Positions 25,408-32,747 of a stretch of DNA of 40,496 nt are shown here, one piece after another (within the stretch, counting starts at the first letter, position 1; each line of letters starts with the position of its first letter). Made by a program: the position numbers and the translations under genes. The notes beneath the pieces are model-generated. The model was not told the origin of the DNA and ran no database searches. It saw nothing but the letters and a program-made list of their open reading frames with translations. This DNA comes from Lachnospiraceae bacterium (GTDB taxonomy: Bacteria; Bacillota; Clostridia; Lachnospirales; Lachnospiraceae): contig JAETQI010000040.1 of assembly GCA_021770755.1 (NCBI GenBank), positions 1 to 40,496 on the forward strand. The letters run 5' to 3'.

Positions 25408-26247
25408 ATGATCAGATTGAACAATGTGGTCAAGCGATATGACAATTTTTGTCTGGAGTGTTCGATGGAGATACCCGCGGGGCAGGTCACGGGACTGATT
25501 GGGAGAAACGGAGCCGGAAAAAGTACGGCGTTTAAGGCGATCCTGGGACTGATCCGTACAGATGGGGGGACGATCGAGGTATTTGGAAAGGACGCGGCGG
25601 CACTCACGCAGGCGGATAGGGAGCAGATCGGGGTGGTGCTCTCCGATTCGGGCTTTTGCAGTTATCTCACGATCAGGGATTATCTGCCGGTGCTGTCTGC
25701 GATGTATGCGGATTTTTCGAGAGATAAGTTTACTGCGGACTGTGACAGGATGGGACTTCCGCTGAAAAAGAAGATCAAGGAATTCTCCACCGGCATGAAG
25801 CGGAAGCTGCAGATCCTCGCGGCACTCTCGCACAACGCAAGGCTGTTGGTGCTGGATGAGCCGACAGCGGGTCTTGACGTGGTGGCGAGGGATGAATTGC
25901 TGGGGCTTTTGCGCGAGTATGCGGAGGACGGTGAGCGCAGTATCGTCATAAGCTCGCATATCTCCAGCGATCTCGAGGGGATCTGTGATGATGTGTACAT
26001 GATCGAGAATGGAAAGATCGTGCTTCACGAGGATACGGATGTGCTCCTGAACGAGTATGGATTGCTGAAAGTGACAAAGGATCAGTTTGCCCAGCTTGAC
26101 CAGACGTATCTGTTGAGGACGAAGGAGGAGAGCTTTGGCTACAGTTGTCTGACGAACCAGCGGCAGTTCTATCAGGATAACTATCCTTCGGTCGTGATCG
26201 AGAGGGGCAGCATAGATGAAGTGATCACCTTGATGTCAAAACATTAA
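25408..26247 (+). CDS. ABC transporter ATP-binding protein
   Basis: A 279-residue ATPase with Walker A GLIGRNGAGKSTAF, signature EFSTGMKRKLQI, Walker B LLVLDEPTAGLDV and switch His in VISSHISSDL. The extra C-terminal region (about 210-279) is typical of YtrB-like subunits. It powers the permease encoded 214 bases downstream. The ATG at 25408 is preferred over 25387 because GAGGAAG lies 8 bases upstream and homology starts at MIRLNNVVKRY. It is co-transcribed with the GntR gene. A hairpin directly after the stop may reduce expression of the permease. Confidence 0.92.
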   Translation: MIRLNNVVKRYDNFCLECSMEIPAGQVTGLIGRNGAGKSTAFKAILGLIRTDGGTIEVFGKDAAALTQADREQIGVVLSDSGFCSYLTIRDYLPVLSAMYADFSRDKFTADCDRMGLPLKKKIKEFSTGMKRKLQILAALSHNARLLVLDEPTAGLDVVARDELLGLLREYAEDGERSIVISSHISSDLEGICDDVYMIENGKIVLHEDTDVLLNEYGLLKVTKDQFAQLDQTYLLRTKEESFGYSCLTNQRQFYQDNYPSVVIERGSIDEVITLMSKH

Positions 26248-26287
26248 GAAACTCTATGGCTGTAAAGGACACAGCCTAAGAGTTTCT
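26247..26287 (+). terminator. hairpin after ABC ATPase gene (attenuator-like)
   Basis: AGAAACTCT (26247-26255) pairs with AGAGTTTCT (26279-26287), with a nested GGCTGT/ACAGCC stem. It is followed by AAATATTT rather than a clean T-run, so it may stabilise the mRNA end or only partly terminate. Confidence 0.5.
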
Positions 26288-26297
26288 AAATATTTGG

Positions 26298-26426
26298 AAG
26301 AACGCAGGGGCAGCGTTCTTCCGGGTTTTCGTATACTTGGAATGAGGATGTGTGGGCAGCGTTCTTCCGGGTTTTCGTATACTTGGAATGAGGTTGTGTG
26401 TGGGAAGCGTTCTTCGGGGGGGTTTC
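26298..26426. repeat. 46-base tandem repeat between ABC ATPase and permease genes
   Basis: The stretch begins with a hairpin, AAGAACGC/GCGTTCTT (26298-26320). Two near-identical 46-base units start at 26308 and 26354 (GGGCAGCGTTCTTCCGGGTT, then TTCGTATACTTGGAATGAGG). A third, shortened unit starts near 26402 and contains seven G at 26416-26422. No gene is seen here; it spaces the two transporter genes. Confidence 0.75.
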
Positions 26427-26461
26427 GCATGATTGATGGTTTTGTATAGGAGGATATGGTG

Positions 26462-27124
26462 ATGAGCAGGTCGATCAAAGGTTTGATGGTCAAGGATTTT
26501 CAATTGATGAGGTCGCAGATGAAATTTTACTTTATCGTGATGATGCTTTGGGGTGTGGTCATGGCGAGCAGTCTGAATATGGTGTTTTTTGCGGGGTACA
26601 ACGCGCTGATATGTTCTTTCCTGCTGGTCAGTACATTCAGCTATGATGCATTTGAGAACGGTTATGCATATCTGTTTACCCTGCCGGTCTCGAGAAGGGA
26701 TTATATATATGAGAAATATATGTTTGGTTTCCTGCTGACGACGGTTCCGTTCCTGCTGGTGAGTGCGGTCTGCTGGGCGGCACTTGTCATCAGGGATAGC
26801 GGGATGCATTTTGGAGTGTATTGCCTGTCTGTTTCGACAGCGCTTCCCATGGCGTATCTGATGCTGGCGCTGGAGATCCCGCTGCAGATTAAGTTTGGAC
26901 AGGAGAAGAGCAGGATCGTGTCGATGCTGCTGATCGGCGGGATGTCAGCCGCCATGGGGCTCATCGGTTTTCTGAGCGAGAGCGTCGGCGTTGCGGAATT
27001 CCTCAGCGGTATTGCAGGATTCGGTATAGGGGGTGTGGCCGTGCTGGTCGCTGCGGTGGTCGTGGTCCTGCTGATGGTGTCCTATCGGATCTCCTGCCGG
27101 ATCATGGAGAAGAAAGAGTTTTAG
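26462..27124 (+). CDS. ABC-2 type permease, YtrC/D-like
   Basis: A 220-residue membrane protein with six predicted helices. The N-terminal LMVKDFQLMRSQMKFYF leads into the first helix, and FENGYAYLFTLPVSRRDYIYEKY is the cytoplasmic loop motif typical of ABC-2 permeases of the bacitracin/YtrA type. It pairs with the ATPase upstream. AGGAGG (26448-26453) is 8 bases from the ATG at 26462 and only 2 from 26456, so 26462 is chosen. The 46-base repeats and a hairpin lie between it and the ATPase. It converges with the gene on the other strand, 11 bases away. Confidence 0.88.
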   Translation: MSRSIKGLMVKDFQLMRSQMKFYFIVMMLWGVVMASSLNMVFFAGYNALICSFLLVSTFSYDAFENGYAYLFTLPVSRRDYIYEKYMFGFLLTTVPFLLVSAVCWAALVIRDSGMHFGVYCLSVSTALPMAYLMLALEIPLQIKFGQEKSRIVSMLLIGGMSAAMGLIGFLSESVGVAEFLSGIAGFGIGGVAVLVAAVVVVLLMVSYRISCRIMEKKEF

Positions 27125-27135
27125 CGGTCATTGAT

Positions 27136-28221
27136 TTACAGTGCGCATTCGAGCTGGCAGTCGCAGGGTTCGAGCTCGACGTGGTGCTGGTTGTATACCT
27201 GTGCCTCGACACAGCCCATGGCTTTGTAAAACGCCTGTGTCTCGACGGCGGAGTGGGCGGAGATATACAATTTCCGTCCGCCTTTTTTCTTCGCCCAGTC
27301 CCTGGCAGCGTGGAATAATACCTGACCGATTCCTTTTCCGCGCAGATCCTCGGACACATGGATACTGGAAAGGTCGAGATATCCCTGGGTCTCTTCGAAC
27401 AGAGTGGGTTCCACGGAGACGAAGCCTTTGAGCAGGTGTCCTTTAAAAGCGCCATAGACGAATCCGCCTGTCTGAACTGTATTTTGCAGGCATTTTACCA
27501 GAAAATGATAATCCTCTTCTGTCCAGTCGTCGATGAACGGATCGTCCCGGATAACCCATTTTTCGTTCTCTTTCCGCCAGCATTTGGTGACCTCCTGACG
27601 ACGGACAAAACCGCGGAACAGTTCTGGACAGATCTCTTCTGAACTTAGTGTCCGATAGCAGATCCCATCTGCGATATATTGCTCTGTGAGTGTCATGGCA
27701 GTCTCCAGTATGCGGAGGTTTGGCACGATACTGCTTTTGACAGGTGCGGAAGTGTCATCTGTCAGAAGTTCAAGCGAGTGGTTGGCATTCTCGACAATAT
27801 ACAGCGGCAGGCGGCGTTCCCTGCAATTTTTCTCGACCAGGGCAGTCTCGGTCCACGGGTCGCGCGTGCCGTGAAATACGATGCCGGACTGCGGTGCAAA
27901 GTCAAACGTCTGGGGCAGCGGTGTGTAGTAGACATTTCGACAGGTTATGCCATGCTTTTGCGCGTAGGCGGCAGCGGCGGCCGTGCCAATACTTTTGGAT
28001 AGGAACAGGATATCTTCGTACTGGCTCCAGTCGATGTCTTTCAGACAGTGTTCTGTCTGGGCACACGCGTCTGCAAATGCCTCCGGGATCGACCGGCTGA
28101 GATCGGTGTAAGTTATTCTGCGTATTTCGTATTGATAGTGAGCGGCCAGTTTTCCGCTGTAGTAGAGCAGCGGTCTGTCGCAGTGATATCCGATTCCGGG
28201 AAATAATATGGCGATCTTCAT
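27136..28221 (-). CDS. alpha/beta hydrolase-GNAT acetyltransferase fusion
   Basis: A 361-residue two-domain protein. Residues 1 to about 190 form a small alpha/beta hydrolase-like domain with LFLSKSIGTAAA (nucleophile elbow Ser), FHGTRDPW (acid) and ENANHSLE (His). Residues from about 205 form a GNAT domain with SSIHVSEDLRGKGIGQVLFH, the acetyl-CoA loop. The combined substrate is unknown; the GNAT half resembles resistance-type acetyltransferases. The start at 28221 has AGGAG 7 bases upstream; the upstream GTG/TTG codons lack one. It follows another GNAT gene in the same direction, 31 bases after its stop. Confidence 0.78.
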   Translation of the reverse strand: MKIAILFPGIGYHCDRPLLYYSGKLAAHYQYEIRRITYTDLSRSIPEAFADACAQTEHCLKDIDWSQYEDILFLSKSIGTAAAAAYAQKHGITCRNVYYTPLPQTFDFAPQSGIVFHGTRDPWTETALVEKNCRERRLPLYIVENANHSLELLTDDTSAPVKSSIVPNLRILETAMTLTEQYIADGICYRTLSSEEICPELFRGFVRRQEVTKCWRKENEKWVIRDDPFIDDWTEEDYHFLVKCLQNTVQTGGFVYGAFKGHLLKGFVSVEPTLFEETQGYLDLSSIHVSEDLRGKGIGQVLFHAARDWAKKKGGRKLYISAHSAVETQAFYKAMGCVEAQVYNQHHVELEPCDCQLECAL

Positions 28222-28252
28222 AGCGTTTCTCCTCGTCTCTCCATAGCATTTT

Positions 28253-28768
28253 TCAAACACGTTCTAAACCATACAGATAGGTGCTGATCATAATGGGGTT
28301 TCCGTTCTGGTCATCTTTATAGGATTGCTGGTCGAGCTGTCGCATACGCTGAAATCCCAGACGTTCTAAGAGTTTCCAGGAAGCGGTGTTTTTCACATCA
28401 CAGTCGGCATAAACGGCAGGGACTTCTGATGTATGAAATAAGTACTCGACAAGTGCCCGTCCGGCTTCCGTCGCATAACCGTTTCCGCCGAATGCGGGGT
28501 TGAAATCATAGTCAATACAGTGATGCCCTTCGCCGTCGATCCAGTATCCGATGCTGCCGATCACGGTGCGGTCTGATTTCAGTTCAGCGACGAGGCGGTT
28601 GTCCATCGTTTTCCACTCTTCAATGAGGGCGAGGACCTGTTCCGGGGACATTGGATCAAAGTCCTCGTACCGGCTGACCTCCTCGCTTGAGAAATATACG
28701 AAAATGTCATCAAAATCAGTGGCTTTGTAATTTCGTAACAGCAAACGCTGTGTTTCTATTGAGACCAT
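28253..28768 (-). CDS. GNAT acetyltransferase, RimJ/RimL-like
   Basis: A 171-residue acetyltransferase with the RimL-type start TQRLLLRNYKATDFDDIF and the acetyl-CoA motif FNPAFGGNGYATEAGRALV, ending with NTASWKLLERLGF. These enzymes acetylate N-terminal amines of proteins, peptides or drugs; the substrate here is unknown. The ATG at 28768 has AAGGA about 7 bases upstream. It heads a two-gene leftward unit and is divergent from the MerR gene. ATTATA at 28809-28814 (TATAAT on this strand) is its probable -10 box. Confidence 0.88.
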   Translation of the reverse strand: MVSIETQRLLLRNYKATDFDDIFVYFSSEEVSRYEDFDPMSPEQVLALIEEWKTMDNRLVAELKSDRTVIGSIGYWIDGEGHHCIDYDFNPAFGGNGYATEAGRALVEYLFHTSEVPAVYADCDVKNTASWKLLERLGFQRMRQLDQQSYKDDQNGNPIMISTYLYGLERV

Positions 28769-28855
28769 GATCAATCCTTTCAGTGTGCAGGGGTGTTATT
28801 TATATAAGATTATAACACAGATCTGTAAAAAAAGAAAAAATATTTTAAATTGATA

Positions 28856-28886
28856 TTGACTGTCCCCCTGGGGAGTGGTTTATCCT
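28856..28886 (+). promoter_or_regulatory. MerR-type promoter with 19-base spacer
   Basis: TTGACT (28856-28861) and TATCCT (28881-28886) are 19 bases apart, the long spacing typical of MerR-activated promoters. A dyad (GTCCCCCTGGGGAG) fills the spacer. It reads into the MerR gene at 28917, implying autoregulation. Confidence 0.8.
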
Positions 28887-28916
28887 AAGGGAAATAGAGC
28901 AGGGAAGGTGAACAAT

Positions 28917-29789
28917 ATGCTTGTAAATGCAGTGTGTAAGGAGTGCAGACTGACGAAAAAGGCGGTGGAATACTATATAGAACAGGGACTAATCGCGCCC
29001 TCGGTGCAGGAAAACGGATACCGTGATTTCTCGGAAGCGGATATCGCCCGTCTGAAAAAGATCTCCGTGCTGAGGGGGCTGGGGCTGTCGGCCGCTGAGA
29101 TCAGGAACGTGTTAGCGCATCAGAATGTGTCGTTGAACGACATTTCCCATCAGAAGGTTTTGGAGATATCGGTCATGCAGGAGAAGCAGAAACTGGTGCA
29201 GGAGCTTGCCCGGACGCAGGACTGGGATACGGTGCAGGAGAAGCTCGTGCAGCTCCAGAAGAAGCAGTCTGTCCTGGAGCGCATGCGAGTTGCTTTTCCG
29301 GGTTATTATGGAAATTATATCTGTCAGCATTTTGCGCCGTTTCTGGGCGAACCTGTCCGGACAGCGCAGCAGCAGGAGGCTTTTGACACGATCATAGCAT
29401 TTCTTGACGGGATTCAATTTGAGGTTCCCGGTGATCTGCGGGCGTATTACGAGGAGATAACGCTGGAGTATGAGGATTCCATGCTGGAAAGAGTGGCTGC
29501 CGGTATGCGCAGTGCGATCTGCAATATCGAGCAGTATATGGACGAGAATCGTGAGGCGATCGAAGCCTGCATGGCATATAAACAGACCGAAGAATATAAA
29601 ACGTCAAAAGCATATCGCCTGGAGGAGACGCTCAGGCAGTTTAACAGTGCCAGCGGTTACAATGACATTTTCATACCGGCAATGTGCAGGCTGAGCGAGT
29701 CGTACCAGGCGTATTACGAAACACTGGGGCTGGCAGATAAAAAGTTTCTGCAGCGGTATTCGGAATGGGGAGGCGGGAGCCGTGAATGA
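28917..29789 (+). CDS. MerR family transcriptional regulator
   Basis: A 290-residue regulator with an N-terminal MerR winged helix (CRLTKKAVEYYIEQGLIAPS, then NGYRDFSEADIARLKKISVL and LGLSAAEIRNVL), a coiled-coil dimer helix around 85-125 and an unrecognised alpha-helical effector domain of about 170 residues. The start at 28917 is supported by GGGAAGGTG and by homology beginning at VNAVCKECRLTKKA. Its own promoter has the 19-base MerR spacing. A small membrane protein gene overlaps its stop, suggesting that the regulator and membrane protein act together. Confidence 0.87.
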   Translation: MLVNAVCKECRLTKKAVEYYIEQGLIAPSVQENGYRDFSEADIARLKKISVLRGLGLSAAEIRNVLAHQNVSLNDISHQKVLEISVMQEKQKLVQELARTQDWDTVQEKLVQLQKKQSVLERMRVAFPGYYGNYICQHFAPFLGEPVRTAQQQEAFDTIIAFLDGIQFEVPGDLRAYYEEITLEYEDSMLERVAAGMRSAICNIEQYMDENREAIEACMAYKQTEEYKTSKAYRLEETLRQFNSASGYNDIFIPAMCRLSESYQAYYETLGLADKKFLQRYSEWGGGSRE

Positions 29790-29940
29790 GCACAAAATAT
29801 TTAAGACATTTGTGAGGCCGGTTGTCATGCTGATCATCGGGCTGAACTGTATATTCAAGGATCTGCAGATGGCGGTCGTGGCCGGGATCGGGATCTATGC
29901 GGTGATCGTGTGGATCGAGCGGGTGTTTCGAAGCTCATAA
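29782..29940 (+). CDS. small membrane protein coupled to merR
   Basis: A 52-residue frame starting at GTG 29782, inside the last codons of the MerR gene, with GGAGGCGGGA just upstream. It encodes KTFVRPVVMLIIGLNCIF and MAVVAGIGIYAVIVWIERVF: two hydrophobic helices joined by a short loop, with a positively charged start. The 8-base overlap with the merR stop points to translational coupling. It overlaps the convergent GNAT gene's end by 46 bases. Function unknown; it could be a small membrane partner or toxin-like peptide. It was found by reading the frame directly. Confidence 0.6.
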   Translation: MNEHKIFKTFVRPVVMLIIGLNCIFKDLQMAVVAGIGIYAVIVWIERVFRSS

Positions 29941-30446
29941 AAATTGTTCAGCTCTGCCGTCTCATCATACAGATCCTGGTACATTCTGGTTTCGAGCAGG
30001 TGAAATCCTGCGCGCTCCAGCGTCCTGCACGATGCCTTGTTTGCGACCCGTGCTGCGGCAAAGAGCGTGTCTGCACTGTAGTTCTGAAAAAAATACTGTA
30101 CATAACTTTTTACGGCTTCTGTCATATATCCGTGTCCTCTGTGGTCGGCACCCAGAAAGTAGGTGATCCCGGTTCGTTTCATGTCCTCATAATAGGTACA
30201 GCCGACGGAACCGATGACGGTGTGATCCTTCTTGCGTTCGACACAGTACGCCAGGTATGCCCTGGCAGGGTTGTTCTCTTTTTCCAACTGTATGGATTCC
30301 GCGATCCATTGTCCGATCCAGTGGCTGCAGTCACTGCAGTCTCCGAAGATCTCGGTCAGGCTTCCGTCAGATGCCATTGTGATAAAATCCGGTTCGTCGT
30401 CCCGCCTGAGGCTTCTGATGATCAATCGATCAGTTTCTATTTTCAT
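29895..30446 (-). CDS. GNAT acetyltransferase, RimJ/RimL-like
   Basis: A 183-residue acetyltransferase beginning METDRLIIRSLRRDDEPDF-like (MKIETDRLIIRS) with the acetyl-CoA loop FLGADHRGHGYMTEAVKSYV and the end motif NKASCRTLERAGFHL. It is of the same family as the product encoded at 28253-28768 but divergent in sequence. AAAAGGAG sits 8 bases before the ATG. Together with the DUF1062 gene upstream on the same strand (21-base gap) it forms a two-gene unit. Substrate unknown. Confidence 0.88.
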   Translation of the reverse strand: MKIETDRLIIRSLRRDDEPDFITMASDGSLTEIFGDCSDCSHWIGQWIAESIQLEKENNPARAYLAYCVERKKDHTVIGSVGCTYYEDMKRTGITYFLGADHRGHGYMTEAVKSYVQYFFQNYSADTLFAAARVANKASCRTLERAGFHLLETRMYQDLYDETAELNNFYELRNTRSIHTITA

Positions 30447-30467
30447 TGTCGGTTCTCCTTTTCAATA

Positions 30468-31028
30468 TTATTTTGGGTCACTCAGAACAGATATATCAAT
30501 TGTCTGTGCAGAGGACGCTATTGTGATGGTTCCTTTTAGGATCTGTTTTCTGACCTGGTTTGCGGACAATCCCAGGATTTCCGCAGCCAGTTTCTCGGGA
30601 CGGATCTTGATGCCGTAAGGATTCCGGATCGTGATCTGTCTCCTGTTTTCACAGACGGTTTTATCTGTTGTGTCCTGCAGCGGGATCAGCTCATAGGCCA
30701 TGTCTTTGTGGTCGATCTGGGCTTTGTTTTTCTGGAACAGCGCGGCAGATCTGCCGTATTCCTCGGCGAGCTGTGCATCGTTGTCCAGGAAGCGCTGGTA
30801 TTCCTCCGCAGGTATGTCTGTGTTCTTCCGGCGCTCATAGATCGCAAGATTGAGGGTATGCCTGCATTTGCTGCATTGGTAGATCAGCCATACGTCGATC
30901 CTGCTGCCGTTTGCGTTGACGCGGAATTTTCCTGTGTTTTGGCAGGGCGCCTTTTTGCCGCAGCCGGCGCAGTTCCGGATCACTGTGAAAGATCGTGTTG
31001 GGACAAGTTTGTATTCTAAATAGCTCAT
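30468..31028 (-). CDS. DUF1062 family protein
   Basis: A 186-residue protein of the DUF1062 family. RNCAGCGKKAPCQNTGKFRV and DVWLIYQCSKCRHTLNLAIY contain two CxxC pairs, suggesting a zinc ribbon, and the C-terminal EKLAAEILGLSANQVRKQIL looks like a helix-turn-helix. The role is unknown; a nucleic-acid-binding regulator is possible. The ATG at 31028 is preferred because the AGGAG site is 6 bases away; the ATG at 31034 abuts the site. It is followed by the GNAT gene. A possible leftward promoter (TTGCAA, 18 bases, TAATAG) lies upstream. Confidence 0.8.
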   Translation of the reverse strand: MSYLEYKLVPTRSFTVIRNCAGCGKKAPCQNTGKFRVNANGSRIDVWLIYQCSKCRHTLNLAIYERRKNTDIPAEEYQRFLDNDAQLAEEYGRSAALFQKNKAQIDHKDMAYELIPLQDTTDKTVCENRRQITIRNPYGIKIRPEKLAAEILGLSANQVRKQILKGTITIASSAQTIDISVLSDPK

Positions 31029-31153
31029 ATGCATCTCCTGTTATAAACGGGTGGACGCGCAGGCTATTACAATGAAATGTTTTTATTTTGCAATAGCTGC
31101 GCTATGCAAAGTAAACGGGTGTGGTCATATGAGGGTTTCTCCTTCCTTTTTAT

Positions 31154-31252
31154 ATACACGGGCGTCCAGAGGAAAATGTCGTCAAACCGATAAATCGGTT
31201 CGCAGACGGACGCCCGGTGCGCGAGCAGGAGAAGATGGTTCTTTCGTGCTCG
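31154..31252. repeat. two-hairpin dispersed repeat, copy 4
   Basis: Outer stem CGGGCGTCC (31159-31167) with GGACGCCCG (31208-31216), inner stem AACCGA/TCGGTT (31185-31200) and conserved AGAGGAA. The second hairpin is CGAGCA (31222-31227) with TGCTCG (31247-31252). Compared with copy 3, both arms of each stem changed together (ACCC/GGGT to GTCC/GGAC; GTAGG/CCTAC to GCA/TGC). Confidence 0.75.
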
Positions 31253-31584
31253 TTTCCTGCTTGGTTTGAATAGTATTATTTTGAATATTATAGCGGATTT
31301 ATGGCACGCTGGATACCTCAGACTTTTTTATAAAAATGCATGATCATCTCAGAAAGGGCTTCGTTCTATCAATTCGTCCAAAGAATTCGTTTTCCGTTCA
31401 AAAAGCAGCTTGAAGTTATTCGACTGGACGTATATAATTATACTGGATTTCTGCCCGGAAGCCGTGAACGAAATTTTACGGCATTACAGCAAGCGAATCT
31501 TGAAAACGGGTATATTGACAGAACTTCCTTGATAATTTTGCGTCTATATTTATATAAGTATCTATTTTGGGGAGGTCATATATC
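31253..31584. other. intergenic stretch without recognised gene
   Basis: No convincing gene is seen. An open frame at 31340-31588 (82 residues) has no ribosome site or known motif and overlaps the lipoprotein start. The only clear signal is GGGGAGG (31569-31575), the ribosome site of the lipoprotein gene. Confidence 0.5.
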
Positions 31585-32301
31585 ATGAAAAAACAACAGC
31601 TTCTAATTTTAACGATGAGTTTTCTTCTGGCATTTGCCGCCTGCGGAACGTCTGGTTCGAACGCTGATTCTGACAACCTGATTTCTGCTTCTATTGCTGA
31701 TTCTGTGACAGAGGTTGGGATTACGCACATAATCAGCGGCACTGAGTCGCAATGGACAGTAGATAGTAATGAGTTGGAAACTTTGAAAAACTGGATTTTA
31801 GGATTGAATTACAGTATGGTTCAGTTTGAAGAGGGAAACTCTCCCGGTGACGAGGATGGCGGCGAAGTATATGGCTTTGATATGACAGATGTAGACCATC
31901 CGGGCTTTTCTTACGTCATCAACGGGTCGGACAGGTGCTACCTTTTGATGGATGGAAACTGGTATTTGGTTTCCAATCCGTCTAATCCGCCTGTGACAGA
32001 ACCTCAATGGGAGAAACTGACCATTGAAAAGGTTAAAGAGTTGGCAACAAAAGGGGATTCTCTGTCATGGAGTGATTTCGAACAATATCGCCATACAGAC
32101 ATCGGCTCGGGACTATATATCTACTTCTACGAAATAGATGAAAACTATTGCCTTGTAATTGGTGGCGGAGATAAACAAGCCGCGCCCATGTATATACGGT
32201 TGGTTTTAAAACCGTATGATCATGAGTTTTTAGATGATAAAGCATATATTGAAATACGAACCGATAATGTGAATGACTTTATAAACAGTCAAAAGAACTA
32301 A
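31585..32301 (+). CDS. predicted lipoprotein of unknown function
   Basis: A 238-residue protein with a lipoprotein signal peptide: KKQQ, a hydrophobic stretch LLILTMSFLLAFAAC and Cys20 as the lipidation site, followed by a Gly/Ser/Asn-rich linker. The mature part has alternating aromatic strands (WTVDSNELETLKNWILGLNY, CYLLMDGNWYLVSNPSN) and no known enzyme motif. It is expected to be anchored on the outer face of the membrane. GGGGAGG 9 bases upstream supports the ATG at 31585. It stands alone upstream of a decayed locus. Confidence 0.8.
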   Translation: MKKQQLLILTMSFLLAFAACGTSGSNADSDNLISASIADSVTEVGITHIISGTESQWTVDSNELETLKNWILGLNYSMVQFEEGNSPGDEDGGEVYGFDMTDVDHPGFSYVINGSDRCYLLMDGNWYLVSNPSNPPVTEPQWEKLTIEKVKELATKGDSLSWSDFEQYRHTDIGSGLYIYFYEIDENYCLVIGGGDKQAAPMYIRLVLKPYDHEFLDDKAYIEIRTDNVNDFINSQKN

Positions 32302-32336
32302 AATCCAGTTTTCAAACACGCTCTAGGGGGGATAAA

Positions 32337-32715
32337 ATGTTAAAAAGATACAAGTTATGTTTTGAAATATGGGGATTGCTGTTATTCTTTATTATTATGA
32401 TACCGAATTTTATTTGGTTTGCTATTCCTGCGCCAAACGATATATTAAGAGCAAAATCAATTACAGAAATGGTTGATACAGTAGCTTCTATATACTTAAA
32501 GTTGGAAAAGGAACTGCGTTTACTGTTAGGACAGATGGTTGAAGTTGACGGAAACAATGTGAGTATCTATTGTTGAAGGAACCGGCGATACGACACTTGT
32601 TTTCATGTCAGGCGGGGGACTTGTTCTCCCATATTGGATTTTAGGTCTCTCTAAAGAGGATAGAAGGTGTCCTGTTGTCCGTGGGGAGCGGGAAGAGTAT
32701 TGTTGTTACACTCAT
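32337..32715 (+). pseudogene. decayed membrane-protein/alpha-beta-hydrolase remnants
   Basis: The frame from 32337 begins with a one-helix membrane segment (LLLFFIIMIPNFIWFAIPAP, then NDILRAKSITEMVDTVAS) that resembles the start of a small Clostridial membrane protein. It then runs without a join into KLEKELRLLLGQMVEVDGNNVSIY, which looks like the start of an alpha/beta hydrolase. A single extra T near 32571 shifts the frame, after which EGTGDTTLVFMSGGG continues the hydrolase, and the similarity then dissolves. This suggests deletion and frameshift of two former genes. The identification is by motif memory, so it is tentative. Confidence 0.5.
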
Positions 32716-32747
32716 TCTATAGATCAGGAAGGAGGTGCATATGAAAT

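Noticed and set aside
24790-26028. 412-residue minus-strand open frame
   Set aside because: It is antisense to the GntR and ABC ATPase genes and rich in His, Arg and Leu, typical of a shadow frame.
26416-26422. G7 run as a fourth contingency tract
   Set aside because: It is only seven bases long and intergenic; it cannot shift a reading frame, although it may affect spacing.
26308-26426. Possible CRISPR array
   Set aside because: The units are contiguous tandem repeats of about 46 bases without unique spacers and no cas genes are present.
31340-31588. 82-residue open frame upstream of the lipoprotein
   Set aside because: No ribosome site or family motif, and it overlaps the lipoprotein start.
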